Assembly: GCA_963965975.1 (NCBI GenBank)
Contig: OZ014411.1
Span: forward strand, 15,582,446 to 15,646,445
Length of the DNA: 64,000 nucleotides
From: Xestospongia bergquistia
Lineage: Eukaryota > Porifera > Demospongiae > Haplosclerida > Petrosiidae
Direction of reading: 5' to 3'
The translations under genes were made by a program, and so were the position numbers. Of the stretch, positions 1 through 11,464 are shown piece after piece (the first letter of the stretch is position 1; each line of letters starts with the position of its first letter). The notes beneath the pieces are model-generated. The model was not told the DNA's origin, searched no databases, and saw only the letters and a list, made by a program, of their open reading frames with translations.

Positions 1-273
1 ATTTAAATAATAATTTAATTTTCACTATTTATAGTAATACATATGCATTTTCTTTTTAAATAATTATTTGAGAATTTGTACTAAACATCCATTGATCAAT
101 ATCAACATTAATGTAATTTTTAATAACTAGTTTGCATACACTCAACTATTTTCTGGTTACATAGTCTCCATGATTTTTTAATATTATCTTCATTAACTAG
201 ATTAATGATAGATAATATTACATATGTAATCTTCTCAAAATAAACCTCACATTAATTATTTATTGTTTTCTAG

Positions 274-671
274 CTTCAAACACACCAAAAACAATAAACA
301 TAACTGAGCAAGTTGTTGGTGGTACAATTGGTTTTATTGTTTTTATAATTATTGTCATATTAATTTGCTGTATAACTGCTGTTGTTATTAGAAAAAATCG
401 CATAAGACAAAGTTGCAACACTCAACAAGTTATGGATGACACACCTACAGTTAATACTCTCCAGTCAAATGGAAGCAAAGAACCTAACACATCAGCTGCA
501 TTGAGTTTCTTTCCACCTCTCCCCACTCATAATCCTGTTGTGCAAACATCTAGACAGCAAACATTTAATGAGGACAACCCTTTTAATGTAAAAGATAATC
601 CAGCTTATCAATTGGCAGGTGGAGGGTGCCAGCCTAATTATAATAATGTGGGAAACACATCCTTCAAGTAA
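274..671 (+). CDS. Terminal exon of a type I membrane protein: transmembrane helix and tail
   Basis: The exon opens after a TTTTCTAG acceptor and stays open for about 131 codons to a TAA at 669-671; the 5' exons lie before the window. Residues about 15-37 form one transmembrane helix (GFIVFIIIVILICCITAVV), followed by a basic stop-transfer stretch (RKNRIR) and a tail of roughly 85 residues. The tail holds a proline-rich patch and, near its end, NPF and NPAY motifs, which are known endocytic/PTB-type sorting signals in other receptors. The only ATG-initiated frame starts inside the tail, so the exon is internal or terminal, not a separate gene. The Delta-like exons downstream suggest it may end a Notch-ligand-like gene. 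That link is inference; no extracellular domain is visible here. Confidence 0.72.
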
Positions 672-1626
672 CACTGAACTTTTTAAAATTGAAACACACT
701 ATTTATCAGTGTTGCTTTTTGTTAATGACTATAGATATTTTTTAATATTTTGGAGTTCTCATTGTATTTGCTCACTTTGTATTTGATAGTTTGATCATAA
801 ATTTGTTATATGTTTACTTCAGTCTCGAAGTGGTACCAAAAGACTGTCTACTTTCTTACTTAGAAGAATTTTGTTTATAGTAGTGTCCATATCAGTCTGG
901 CAGGAAATCAACTGATTAGGTTTTAGAGGTATGATGATCAGTCTAATACACAATGAAGTATGGAGTTCATCATTCTTATTTCTCTATTTTAATCAATACC
1001 AGTTTCCATTTAGTGATGTACATGGGACTGTGATGGAGACTGTTATCCATACACTATATTGAGCTCTTATGCCAAAAATAGTATAGAAATCTATTGCATT
1101 AAATTCTGTTACTATATATCAGCACTTACAGTAATACAGTAATAGGACTCTTATCCTGAAAATATATTGAGCTCTTGTAGTAACTACAGCTCAACAATTT
1201 ATTGCATTAAGGTCTGATACTATATCAACACTTAACAAACTACATGTTCATATAGATGATTATAAATTTTTAATTTTATGCTTACAGTAATGCTTATTTT
1301 GTGGTTTAGAATAATATGTTCAATTGTCACAATTCAATCTTTTTTTTTAAATCAGTACTAGTCTCTTTTGTTGGCAATGTTGTCTTATGTGCACTAGACA
1401 GTGAAAGAGACTAATATCCTAAAAATGTATTGAGTTCTTATACTAACAATAGTACAGATAGCTACTACATTAAGGCCTGATATCAATATTGTAATTGATG
1501 TTACATTTGTCATGTATATATTAGGATAATTGTCTATAATCCTCATCAAACCAAATGGTCTGCCAAGGTTTGCCATATAAGATGAAATGAACCAATCTCT
1601 AACTAGTTACTGTTTTCTACTTATAG
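672..1626. repeat. Non-coding stretch with copies of a locus-specific repeat
   Basis: No gene is seen. Parts of 930-1480 contain two related versions of one repeat, which recurs inverted at 11140-11345 and again near 62900-63060. Shared words include ATCAGTCTAATACACAATGA and GACAGTGA.GAGACT, with TATTGAG.TCTTAT next to them. Confidence 0.5.
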
Positions 1627-1901
1627 TATACTCTGATTATTTCTTTAATGCTGATGATAGCTTTGGAATAATATGGGGTAATGCACCTCTAGATGTAACT
1701 GATAGACAATCTAGTCCTGGTCAAGCTGATATATTAGGTATATGAAAAATAGTCATTGAATGCTATTGTTTTCTTAACTAATGATATAATGTTTTAATGT
1801 TTGTTGTTGTAGGATCAGCTACATGTACTTGTATTAACATATGGAGTGATTCTAATGTACTAGATTTTTTGCCTGTTGGATGTCAGAATTACTTAAATTA
1901 G
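1627..1901 (+). CDS. Two phase-matched exons of an unrecognised protein
   Basis: Exon 1627-1737 follows a TTATAG acceptor and ends at a GTATAT donor with one base left over. Exon 1813-1901 follows TTGTTGTAG, completes that codon and runs to a TAG at 1899-1901. The joined frame reads about 66 codons (for example SDYFFNADDSFGIIWGN, then CTCINIWSDSN) with no stop until the end. I do not recognise it. A clearly related but stop-ridden copy lies at about 63200-63490, so this segment was once part of a duplicated unit. Its position just before Delta-like exons makes it a possible piece of such a gene. It could also be a chance splice of a repeat. Confidence 0.4.
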
Positions 1902-2149
1902 ATATTTATTGAGGAAATAAAAGAGCTATAGTTTACTTTTTAATTATTAAGCTAATGATATCTTTTCTTCTAGTAAAAGTATTGAAATATAATTTACTCA
2001 TATTTCTCTAGTCATTTCAAACTTATCAGACACCACCAGATGAACACTGCCAAACGAAGTTTCTCTTTTACCATCTTTTACAAATGCCATTAACTGTATT
2101 GTTGCTGTGTTTTAAAATAATTAGTAACATATAAGGTTATGTTTTATGT

Positions 2150-2200
2150 AGGAGGAAGTACAGGAAGTGTGGCACTATCATGTATTAGAAATTGACATTG
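2150..2200 (+). pseudogene. Remnant of a small exon (GGSTGSVALSC)
   Basis: A short frame after TATGTAG resembles the third exon of the Delta-like locus at 4683 (GVSTGGVTLSC) and a further decayed copy near 63715. It breaks after about 15 codons. It appears to be a leftover of the duplicated cluster. Confidence 0.35.
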
Positions 2201-3499
2201 TTATTAATCTGACAGCTATGATTGGTCTATAGATATGTGTAGTAAGTATTTATAATGCAACTATATTTAAAATACAACTATCATAGAATGGTATCTTAAT
2301 ATAAAGCATATTTATTGACAAGGCTAGTTATGGCAAAGTTGTTATAAGACTAGTTGTTTGTTTTTTTTAGATATTTAAGAATATAACTAGGTAAATACTG
2401 ACTGCACAAATAATGTGCATGATATAGCTATCAATGTAAAATTAAATTATACAATTTTTAACAGATAGTAAACAATTAATAGCGGGCACTCTTACTTGAG
2501 TTTTGACAGTATAATTGTTTATACAATGTACATAAGACCAACATTTATGAGCTTATTATGTTTACATAATAATATGTTAAAGAGAATTTAATATAAATAA
2601 CTCTAACACTAATTAAGTACACAACTGTCAAATATAATTTTCATAAAATAATGTAATGTTAACTCCTTCTTATTGTCCTATCATATATTGTATGTAACGT
2701 GAAGGACATTGATTATTTTACCATGTATTTTCCTATATATCAAAAAGCTTGTTTGTCTAACTACTTAATTTTAGAGAATATTGCAAATTTTTCGTAGTAT
2801 AAAATGACTTTATTTGTACTATGATGTGATAAGTTTGTTAGCTAAGCTATCATACTAAGTGTTACTATAGTAGAGTAGGTCACTCAAAATTACATTTGAG
2901 GATTCCACTTTGTAGTAATGTATCATATAATAACAGACATCAATCAAACTGTATAGTTATTAATGACAGCTGCTATATAGTATTTGTATCCTATCAGTAA
3001 GTACACTACTTAGATTCTTATGTCATATATATATGTCAACTAAAAATTAAAAATAGATTACTAATGTATTCATTAATTAAAAATCATTAACTTCTTTTAT
3101 ATCAGATTTATCCTTTAGTGTTTAATGTTCTGAGTACAGGATTTAGCTAAATATTTTTGATTATATTGTATGTTATATAAATAACATTCAAGGAAATTGA
3201 TACTAGATTGCTTATTAAATGACCAATACTCCAAACACTTGATTGTATGCCTAAATATTGTTTACAATCAATGTGTTATTTATTATTAATAATTATTAAT
3301 AACAACCAAGTCAATCATTATGGCTAATACATCTATACTGATCTTCCTATTCTTATCATCAGTAATGGTGAATTATAGTTATAATTAATACATTACTATA
3401 TCATACATTTAAATATTAGTATTTTTGTCACATAGTACTATTGAATCTTTTGTAATAATAAACTTCTAAATCATTTCCGTTACTATACTGATTATATAG
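2201..3499. other. Intergenic, no gene seen
   Basis: AT-rich sequence without a supported exon. The words near 2463-2500 (AGATAGTAAACAATTAATAG) recur near 63752-63785, marking the end of the long-range duplicated block. Confidence 0.6.
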
Positions 3500-4738
3500 A
3501 TATCATATATGTTAGACTTAACTCCTATAGTAATACAAGGAAAGTATATGGTACTATCAATGGTCGATATTGTTGTTGTACATGTCCTTCCACCTGTTGT
3601 AGTTCAAATGTTAATAGTCTTACTTGTAGCAATGGTGAATGTAATACTAGAATTCTTATATGTGCTAATCAAGGGAGTACTGCACAGTCCTGTGTGTATT
3701 CTAATGTTATTAACAGTGATACTGTTAACTTTGGTCTGGGAAATGTTGCAGGTGGTCTGACTAATCCAATTCAAGTTACTATACCAGGACCATTACTACT
3801 CAATGTGAGTTTATAAAGTTATTATACAAAGTAACAAATATCAGGACTTCACTTAATGATAGTAACTATAATTATAAAAAGTTATTATTGAATACAACAT
3901 TGTATATACTTTTTATTACTACAGACTAATGTAAAAATCAACATTGAAGTCCTTGATGACAATGGACTAAGCTCAACTGTTAATCCAACTTACATTCTTA
4001 ATTCTCAAACTAACCTGCAGTCACCTCAAATATCTAGTATTTTAGTTCTAACACAACAGTCAATGAAGGTGGTAGCAATATTATATCATTATCATATGCT
4101 ACTAGAATAGAGTGTGGTACAAGCTACTATCAGTCAGACTGTTCTGTGTACTGTATGCCAACTAATTATACTACTGGACATTATAGTTGTGATACTAATG
4201 GTAACAAGATCCGTTTACCAGGCTATACTAATAGAAGTAACAACTGTCTTGATGGTATGTCGTCTGTTCTTTGAATGAATTATATTATAACTTGTTTACT
4301 AAGGTCAGAAATATTAGTTTGCCATTTTTAATTCTATTTTTTTAGTTAAAAGCTATCATATTTTAAATCTTCTTATTGTTCGATGGAAAAAATTTGGTAT
4401 GGCATTTATCTAGTTTGACCAAAAGTAATCCTTCTAAGCTATCATGTTATCACTTGATGTGGTACACCCTTTTCTGTTCTGTAACTCATCATATTTACCT
4501 TTACTGTTTTACTAATATACCATGACAAGAGATCCTTTCCTTCTAGCATTGCATATATACTTAATTCAATTTTATTATAGTTATCTCAATTTATGTAATC
4601 ATATTTTGTAAATTGAGTATATATGTTAAATACTTTGTAATAATTGATATATATAAGTATTACTCTTGTCTTTTTATGTTAGGAGTAAGTACAGGAGGAG
4701 TAACACTATCATGTGTTAATAATTGCTTACTGTTCTAA
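3500..4738 (+). pseudogene. Delta-like Notch ligand fragment (MNNL-like and DSL exons), one frameshift
   Basis: Three exons have matching phases: 3500-3804, 3925-4254 and 4683-4738. The first (about 101 codons) is cysteine-rich (YCCCTCPSTCC, then CNTRILICANQ) and resembles the N-terminal MNNL region of Delta/Jagged. The second begins with a beta-rich segment (INIEVLDDNG) and ends with a DSL-type motif: CGTSYYQSDCSVYC, GHYSCDTNGNK, then NNCLD. Near 4036-4046 one base is missing relative to the copy at 6930, shifting the frame before the DSL part. The third exon adds GVSTGGVTLSCVNNC and reaches TAA at 4736-4738, so this copy would lack EGF repeats and an anchor. DSL domains bind Notch receptors. 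The family call is confident; the lesion argues for a pseudogene or an assembly error. Confidence 0.72.
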
Positions 4739-5004
4739 AGACAAAGACAATGAATAAAGAAAGCATGGATTATTTTTTGAAGTTGTAGATTATAGTGTTA
4801 GACATGTAATATTTTGTAGTAAGAAGTCATAATTGTAATAAAATAATTTTGAAATGTATACAATCATTCAATATACTTCTGAACAATGTTTTCAATAAGG
4901 ATTAACACAACATAAGTTAATTATAATGTTACTAATCATATTATGTTGCTAATTGGTAAAGAATTTGTTAGTAATCAGATAACACTTTCTCTTCCTTACA
5001 TTAG

Positions 5005-5506
5005 AAATCACAATGAGTTCACATCTTTCTGATCCACTGCTTACACCTGAATTAACTATACTCATCAACAACAGTGTTGATTTCCATAATTGTAGGCTCA
5101 TTATCTACACTTATTATAGGAGTTTTATCTGTCAGTATTTGTGTCATCATTTGTATAACATTATATCAACACAAACCAAAAGTGAAGAGCAGTGTTACAT
5201 CTATTGAACTTGATGGAAGACTCTCAAATCATTACGATACAGAAAACAATTGTGACCCAACTACCAAGATCCAATAAACGTAATAGGATTGACATTAATA
5301 TATCTATTGAAGTTAAGGTCGATTCATTGGTATATGATGAGATTAACTAATACAGTAGAGATTGTACAAGAACATGGAATCCTTCATATGTACAATCCAG
5401 TAGATATAATGATAGCATTGACATACCTACTGATGTAGGTAGTGAGAATAAAATAGATTTATCTGAAAACCCTTCATATTTATGTGTGGTAGACATAACA
5501 ATTTAG
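5005..5506 (+). pseudogene. Transmembrane and cytoplasmic-tail exon with frameshifts
   Basis: After a TACATTAG acceptor one frame reads MSSHLSDPLLTPEL. A second frame then gives a strong helix (SLSTLIIGVLSVSICVIICI) and a basic tail to a stop at 5275-5277. A third frame continues through about 5242-5506 with VDSLVYDEIN, then NPSYV and ENPSYL, interrupted by one TAA. The pieces read naturally as one type I membrane protein: a juxtamembrane segment, one helix and a tail of about 100 residues with several tyrosine motifs. It is broken by at least two frameshifts and one stop. Position suggests the lost 3' end of the Delta-like gene just upstream. Receptor identity is not established. Confidence 0.5.
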
Positions 5507-6810
5507 TCAGTGATACCGATAAATGAACGTACATAAACATATAGGAGTCATCAATTTTAAATCCATTATATCTAATATCTCGTCAATATGTTGAAAACAG
5601 TATTGAGCTTTACTCTTATAGCAATATTGGATTTCACTTTGTTTCCTAACATTTTGAATAAAACAAGGTATGATAAAGTCAAAAGTGATTATAGATTTTA
5701 CCGGTATTTGATTTATAAAGTAACAAGTTCACAACTTTTTCATTTATAATGTGATTTAATTATGTTTATTAAATCTGTTCTTCTAGCTGTTTACTTTAAG
5801 TGTTGACAAGTGGAAAAAAAATACAAAATATTATATCACAATCGTCTTTATATTATTATGAACATATTGATAATAGTTATCATTTAACATATGTTTAAGT
5901 GGAAGACATTTGAATTTACTCAACATTGCTATAAATTTGATATCAATTTCATCCTTTTGAAGAGCACACCAGGTGCTTTCCTACCATGTTATGTTAATAT
6001 GTTAATAATATAGAAGATTCTAAGCCCAAAGTCTTTTTCATTTGAGATTGATAATCATGTAGCACACATAATATGTATTACTAGTTACTATTAGTTGAAG
6101 TTAAGATGCTTACAGTATATAAATTACTGCTAATATTGTTTAATGTTATACATATATACATCATGTACATGTTCTAATAATTCCAAATAAGGAAATATTG
6201 TACATGAATTTGTTTAATGTCTCCTATGAACTATTGTCAGCAACAGATGTCTCAATTGGTTTATGCTTAGATTGTAAGTTATTTGAGTAACTATGACAAT
6301 AATAATTATAGACATCTCTTTCATCTTACATTATTACTTAAATGTCAGTCATAATCATTTTTTTACTAATGTTTTCTTCTTATCATTATACTAAATTGAC
6401 TACTAAAGAGAAACAAAAAAGGTATTAAGGTGATAATTTATGCGGTTATTATATATAATAGTGCATATCTAATAAGATTAATTTGATTAATTAACTTTGA
6501 CCTGTTAATGTTAGTATCATAGCTATAGACCTAATACCATAATATCATTGACAATTATTACTATAATAATATGGATATACCCAACAACTCACATGATTTC
6601 AAAGTACTAGTGAACTGTTATTTTTTATTGATGTTAACCTGCAACTCTATAATACAAAATATTTTTTGTGCTCTGTTATTTACTCATAATACAGGAGAAT
6701 AAAAGACATAAAGCTTATTCCTGCTTCTATAAAACATTTCCTAATTAAATCAGTGTAGTAGTTGTTAAGTATATCTATCAACAATCTGTATCGTGTCTAT
6801 TAACAGTATA
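5507..6810. other. Intergenic, nothing recognised
   Basis: AT-rich DNA with no supported exon, RNA gene or repeat array on either strand. Confidence 0.6.
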
Positions 6811-7660
6811 TAGACATATTGAACACAACATTGATGTCCTTGATGACAATGGAGTAAATTGAGATGTTAATCCAACTTGCATTCATAACTCTCAAGCTAA
6901 CCTGCAGTCACATTAAGTGTCTAGTACTTTTAGTTCTGACATAATAGTCAATGAAGGTGGTAGCAATGTTATATCATTATCATATGCTACTAGAATAGAG
7001 TGTGCTACAAACTACTATCAATCAGACTGTTCTGTGTACTGTATACCAACTAATGATACTACTGGACATTATACTTGTGATACTAATGGTAACAAGATCT
7101 GTTTACCAGCCTATACTAATACAAGTAACAACTGTCTTGATAGTACTTTTAACAATCCTTAACATTTACTTTAATAACATTTTTGTCTTCTCATTATTAT
7201 AAATTTACTGATATATATTAGTAAATTTTGCATTGTTAATTCTATTTACGATGGGAGCATTTTATTTATAAACATTAGTTTATTAGATAGAAAATTACTA
7301 CTTAAAGCTAATTTTTAAATGCACAATTTTAGATATACGGTAATGTTTATTTTAGTTGTTTGGAATTTATTTGGCTATCATTAATAGGTGAAATAATTTG
7401 TAAAATTGTTGTCAACCAGGTGGAGGCCATTGTTAACAGTCTGGAAGATGTCAATATCTTAGTGGTTGGTCTGGTATTACTGCAGTATGCCAACTATATG
7501 TCAAAGTGGTGCTTATATTTAAAAAGATGGATGGAGTGGAGAAATCTGTACTCAACCAGTATGTCATCAGAAATGTAATCCAACTGGAGGACAATGTACA
7601 GCACCTGATACATGTACATGTTTTGTTAAATGGACTGGTGGACTCTGTGATCTTCAAATA
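6811..7660 (+). pseudogene. Second Delta-like copy: DSL exon and EGF repeats, broken
   Basis: The segment 6811-7160 is a paralogue of the 3925-4254 exon. It keeps the complete DSL signature in one frame (CATNYYQSDCSVYC, GHYTCDTNGNKIC, NNCLD), but the part before it carries stops (AATTGA near 6857 and CATTAA near 6913). From about 7388 to 7655, EGF-like spacings follow in shifting frames: CCQPGGGHC then GRCQYLSGWSG, and later CNPTGGQCTAPDTCTC followed by WTGGLCD. Stops and frameshifts separate them. The order DSL then EGF is that of Delta/Jagged ligands. This copy retains the base that is missing in the first copy, while the first lacks this copy's stops, so the two decayed independently. Confidence 0.72.
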
Positions 7661-8470
7661 TATCATCAGTTTATCCTTATATTAAGCACTTTTACTTAAT
7701 AAAAAACGTACATAGTATTGTTTTCAGTATATACAAGTTAGATATTGACTTCTATATTTTTGACAAATGCTTATAGTATTATCATACTATAACTTCTTTT
7801 GTTGTCAAAGCATAGACAAATTCAAGACAGCAAATAAAATAGTTATATTGATGTATCTTATATCAAATTTTTATTAGGAACATGATAATTCACAAAAGAC
7901 TTCGGATTAGAGTCAAACCAAAATGAGCCCAATATGGTGCATGCCATTAAAATCACCAAAATAATTTTTAAATGTTTTCATGAAACAAGAATTTGTTTGA
8001 TAGTTTGATGATTTAGTTGTGACAGGAAAATGCTCTTTTTCTTTCTTAATTTTAGTCTAAATAACTCCAATACTAAAAGCCTGCAAAAATAGTTTTGTCT
8101 GAGGAGTGCACTTTGTATGTTTCATTTAGGACAGTTCACTAACAAAAATAGTGATTATGTTTAGACTTGACTAATAGAGCCTCTCCTGGAGATATATAGA
8201 CTCATTATATTGAAGAAAGTATTCATGAGGATGGAGATGAAGATATCAATTTGCTCTTTTGGCTTCTTTATATAAGTACATCTGAAAAATAATGTAAATG
8301 CTTCTTTGTTGCACTCTTCAAAGTAAAAAGATACAAATCCTGCTTCAGCCACTTTAGGTTAGCATATCTGGTTAATCTGTACATGATAATGAAACACACA
8401 TGCACTGTTCTTCCTTGATTTTGTATTAATTTATTAAAAAGACACCAAACAGGTGAATAAAAAAATTCTG
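7661..8470. other. Intergenic; one unassigned minus-strand frame
   Basis: No gene is recognised. A 63-codon minus-strand frame at 8161-8352 (EAGFVSFYFEECNKEAF...) lacks an ATG, has no recognised relatives and is not supported by clear splice signals. Confidence 0.45.
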
Positions 8471-8479
8471 AAAAATATC

Positions 8480-9010
8480 TGAAATGTAGGAATGATATCA
8501 GATACAGTCATATTCACAATTGAGTGTGTTGGAGCATGTCAGTGTCAGTGTTGTGATTTATTAAGTTAGGGTTAATTTCAAATGATAAAGCATCTCAAAT
8601 AGAAACAGCAGTAAGACAAACCATACATAGTAGCTATACAGTAGAATCCTGGAACCAATTTATACTTTAACCTTATAATGCAGTACGATGATACTTCTCT
8701 TATTACTATAAGAACACTGGTGACCTTAAAATTGCTTGACCCTTCAATTATGTAGTAATTATAGTATATTACATGTATATTATGAATGTAGAGATATTTA
8801 TAATGTTATTATTATTGTTGTCTTGTTTCAAATGCTTTTTAATTATTTCTACGTTTCATAATCTTTCAGAAATTGTATTAACTTATTGATTAAGGATGTT
8901 GATTTTTCACATTTCAATTAATGTTTTTTTACCCTAATTAATTCTATAGATTATCCCAAAGTCTTCTTTTGTGGTATACTATGGAAAGAAATAATTGCTG
9001 GCACTCTATT
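8480..9010 (+). repeat. Dispersed repeat, copy 1 of 2
   Basis: This block matches 58330-58830 in the same orientation over about 500 bp with many substitutions. Both contain AAAATTGCTTG.CCCTTCAAT and both end at TGGAAAGAAATA.TTGCTGGC. No coding frame is conserved, so it is probably a non-autonomous mobile element or an old segmental duplicate. Confidence 0.6.
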
Positions 9011-9189
9011 TTGACAGGATTGTCCCTTTTTGTAAATCAGGTCACATATATTTTGTGAAAAAAGCTTGTTGTGATAATTTGTGGATTGTGTATCACAGAT
9101 GTTTACAAAACACATGGTTATACATTTTAAACTCACAAGTCTGTGCCTTTTATAATCACTAAAGCAAATTAGTAAATTATTAGCCTGTT

Positions 9190-9905
9190 TAATTTGCTGA
9201 TATGTAATGGTAGTTTCTTGAAGCTGTTGCTTAAGATTTTTTTTCTTTATGCTGTAGCTGACTTGGATCTTGGTGTTGTTGAGTCAAGGTCCCTTTCTCT
9301 TCACACTCTTGCTGAAGCAGATTGTTAGCCTCTTGAAACTGTTGATTAAGATCACTTTTTTTCTTCAAGCTGTAGCTGAAGTTGATTATCAGCTTCTAGA
9401 AGCTGTTAGTCCAGAGTCTTTTTCTCTTCAAGTTGCTGTTGAAGCAGATTGTTAGGTTCTTGGAGCCGTCAATTCAGGTCACTTTTTTCTTGATAGTGTT
9501 GCTGGAGTAGATTATTGAGCTGTTGATCCAATCTTTTTATTCTTTCTATGTTATTGCTCAAATAACTTCGTAGCTTCTTGAAGTTGTTGTTTCAGATGTT
9601 TCTTTGTCATTATTTTCTTGAAGTGCAGCAATATAAGCTTCAGGAGCTTTTGATAACAAGTTCTTTTTTCTTCATTAGGTTTTTAATCTGTTCATTCAGG
9701 TGCTGATTTTTTAATGATTTAGTTGAATTGAGTGGTAGTTTGACATAGCTGTTTATTAACATCTCTTTCTTCATCCTGTTGTTCAAATGTAGCATACCTT
9801 AATAAATTTTTTGCAGTTCTTGATAAAAGTTTTTGTATTTTTGTTCATGTCTTTTAAGTTGCTTTTCAAGAGTTGGACTATAAAGTCTGTATACACCATA
9901 TCAAC
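9190..9905 (-). pseudogene. Decayed coiled-coil frame with three-heptad repeats
   Basis: Read on the minus strand, the stretch is rich in Leu, Gln, Glu and Lys in heptad spacing, with units such as LLQQQLEEKKTLD and EADNQLQLQLEEK. On the plus strand the equivalent DNA units recur about every 60-63 bp between 9218 and 9520, matching three heptads. Stops (apparently from CAA glutamine codons) and frameshifts break it. The upstream part includes LEKQLKRHEQKYKNFYQEL. It looks like a dead copy of a long coiled-coil protein. The family cannot be named because such sequence is low in complexity. Confidence 0.5.
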
Positions 9906-10880
9906 ACTCATATAAACTCTACCAATCCCCTCTCTGCTGCCAACCAGTAGCCAATTTTTTTTCTAATGTTACTAGACTGCTGGGTGGCAAGGGAGTGCTC
10001 TGACCTTCAAGGGTGCTAGTGTCTTTGTGTGTACGTTGGTAGTCCCTTTTCACTTCTTTTATCTCCTCTCTCTCTCTATGAGTTTGTTGTCAACACCAGT
10101 TCAGTTAGTAACTATTTTTCTTATTTCCCTGCAGGAGCAGCTTTGTGAGTTATCTCTCTGTTATGTCCATCTATATTTCATCCAGTCTGTAGTAACTCAG
10201 TTGTAGCAAATGCCTATCTCTTCTTCTATGTTCTCTATTTGTTACTACATGCACTATTGGAAACACTTTTTCCATTTAGTGACTCTTTAACTTAAATTAT
10301 TTCAAGTTATTTTTACATCTTTATTATTTTATTTTTTTATTGTTTTCCATGTTTTTCTTTATAATTTATATATTGTCTTTATTTTATTGAAAGTTTCTAA
10401 AAAGATTTTTTTTTACTAATTTTTTGTGAAAAGTCTGTAATTCTCTAAGTTTGAAATATCTAGATTTTAATTACTTTTAACTTTCTTCATAAAATTGAAT
10501 TAGTTGCTAAGTGTGTGGGGGGATATATTTAGAATAATTTGGGTGGATTTAATATCATGCACCCTCTGGGGTTCTTTTTTGCTTGAATCTAACTCTGATA
10601 TGTTTTGTGAATTATCGTGTTACTAATGTTAATGTAAGAATTTTATCTACAGTATTTGTCTATACTTTGACAGTCAAAGAAGTTATATTATGACAATACT
10701 GCAAGTACTTTAAAGAAATATAGAAGTCAATAACGAAATTGTATATACTGAAAATAATACTGTTTATGTTTTTATTAAGTAACCAAACTAAAGTTATTTG
10801 ATAAGTGTGTACTAATCATAATGTGTCTGAAGTATTAGAATATAACAGAACCAATCAGTCCACTCATCATTAGGTGTATA
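9906..10880. other. Intergenic, nothing recognised
   Basis: Contains pyrimidine-rich low-complexity DNA (for example CTCTCTCTCT near 10066) but no supported gene. Confidence 0.55.
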
Positions 10881-10889
10881 CAGATATAG

Positions 10890-11100
10890 ATATTAACTAT
10901 ATTAAAAGCACCATTTTGACACTGATCAGAGCAGTCAGGAGCACTACAGTTAGTACCAGATCAGCCACTATGGCATAAACGTTGTCCAGACTGGTGACAA
11001 TAGCCTCCAATAAGATGACAACCTTCTCTGCATAATACTCACTGTATCTAGAATGATAACCAAATAAATTCCAAACTACAAAAATAAACATTAATGTAAG
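10890..11100 (-). pseudogene. Inverted Delta-like EGF fragment
   Basis: On the minus strand one frame reads an EGF-like repeat, CREGCHLIGGYCHQSGQ, then CHSG-stop-SGTNC, then APDCSDQCQNGAF. The stop is TGA where a Trp (TGG) is expected in the GW.G motif. The leading DNA (TTTGGAATTTATTTGG) is the same as that before the plus-strand EGF remnant at 7360, so this is an inverted copy of the same exon. It sits next to an inverted copy of the 930-1480 repeat, so the inversion covers at least 450 bp. Confidence 0.65.
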
Positions 11101-11139
11101 TCTAGAATTGAAAATTTATATTCATCTACACGAGCATAT

Positions 11140-11345
11140 ATTCTGTATTATTAACTGTTGAATTGATATACTGTCAGACCTTAATGCAAGAGATTTTTGT
11201 GTTATTGTTAGTACAAAAGCTCCAGATAAGAAGAGTCTCCATCACTGTCTAATGTACATCACCAACTAAAAGAGACTGATACTGATTCAGCTAGTGAATT
11301 AAGAATCATGAATTCCATTCTTCATTGTGTATTAGACTGATCATA
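11140..11345 (-). repeat. Inverted copy of the 930-1480 repeat
   Basis: The reverse complement matches the sequence around 930-1060 and 1350-1470, sharing the word ATCAGTCTAATACACAATGA. Together with the EGF remnant it marks one inverted block of the Delta-like cluster. Confidence 0.6.
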
Positions 11346-11464
11346 CTTCCTAAATTATAAACATTTAACTACACACAACTGTCAAACATGAAATTACATT
11401 TTGTTTGGTGTATATTGAAAAATGGCTAAATTTAATACATACTATATTGAATTTTTTAAAATCA

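Noticed and set aside
3509-3760. 83-codon frame from an internal ATG
   Set aside because: It is the wrong frame of the MNNL-like exon. The cysteine-rich frame fits both splice sites and the next exon's phase.
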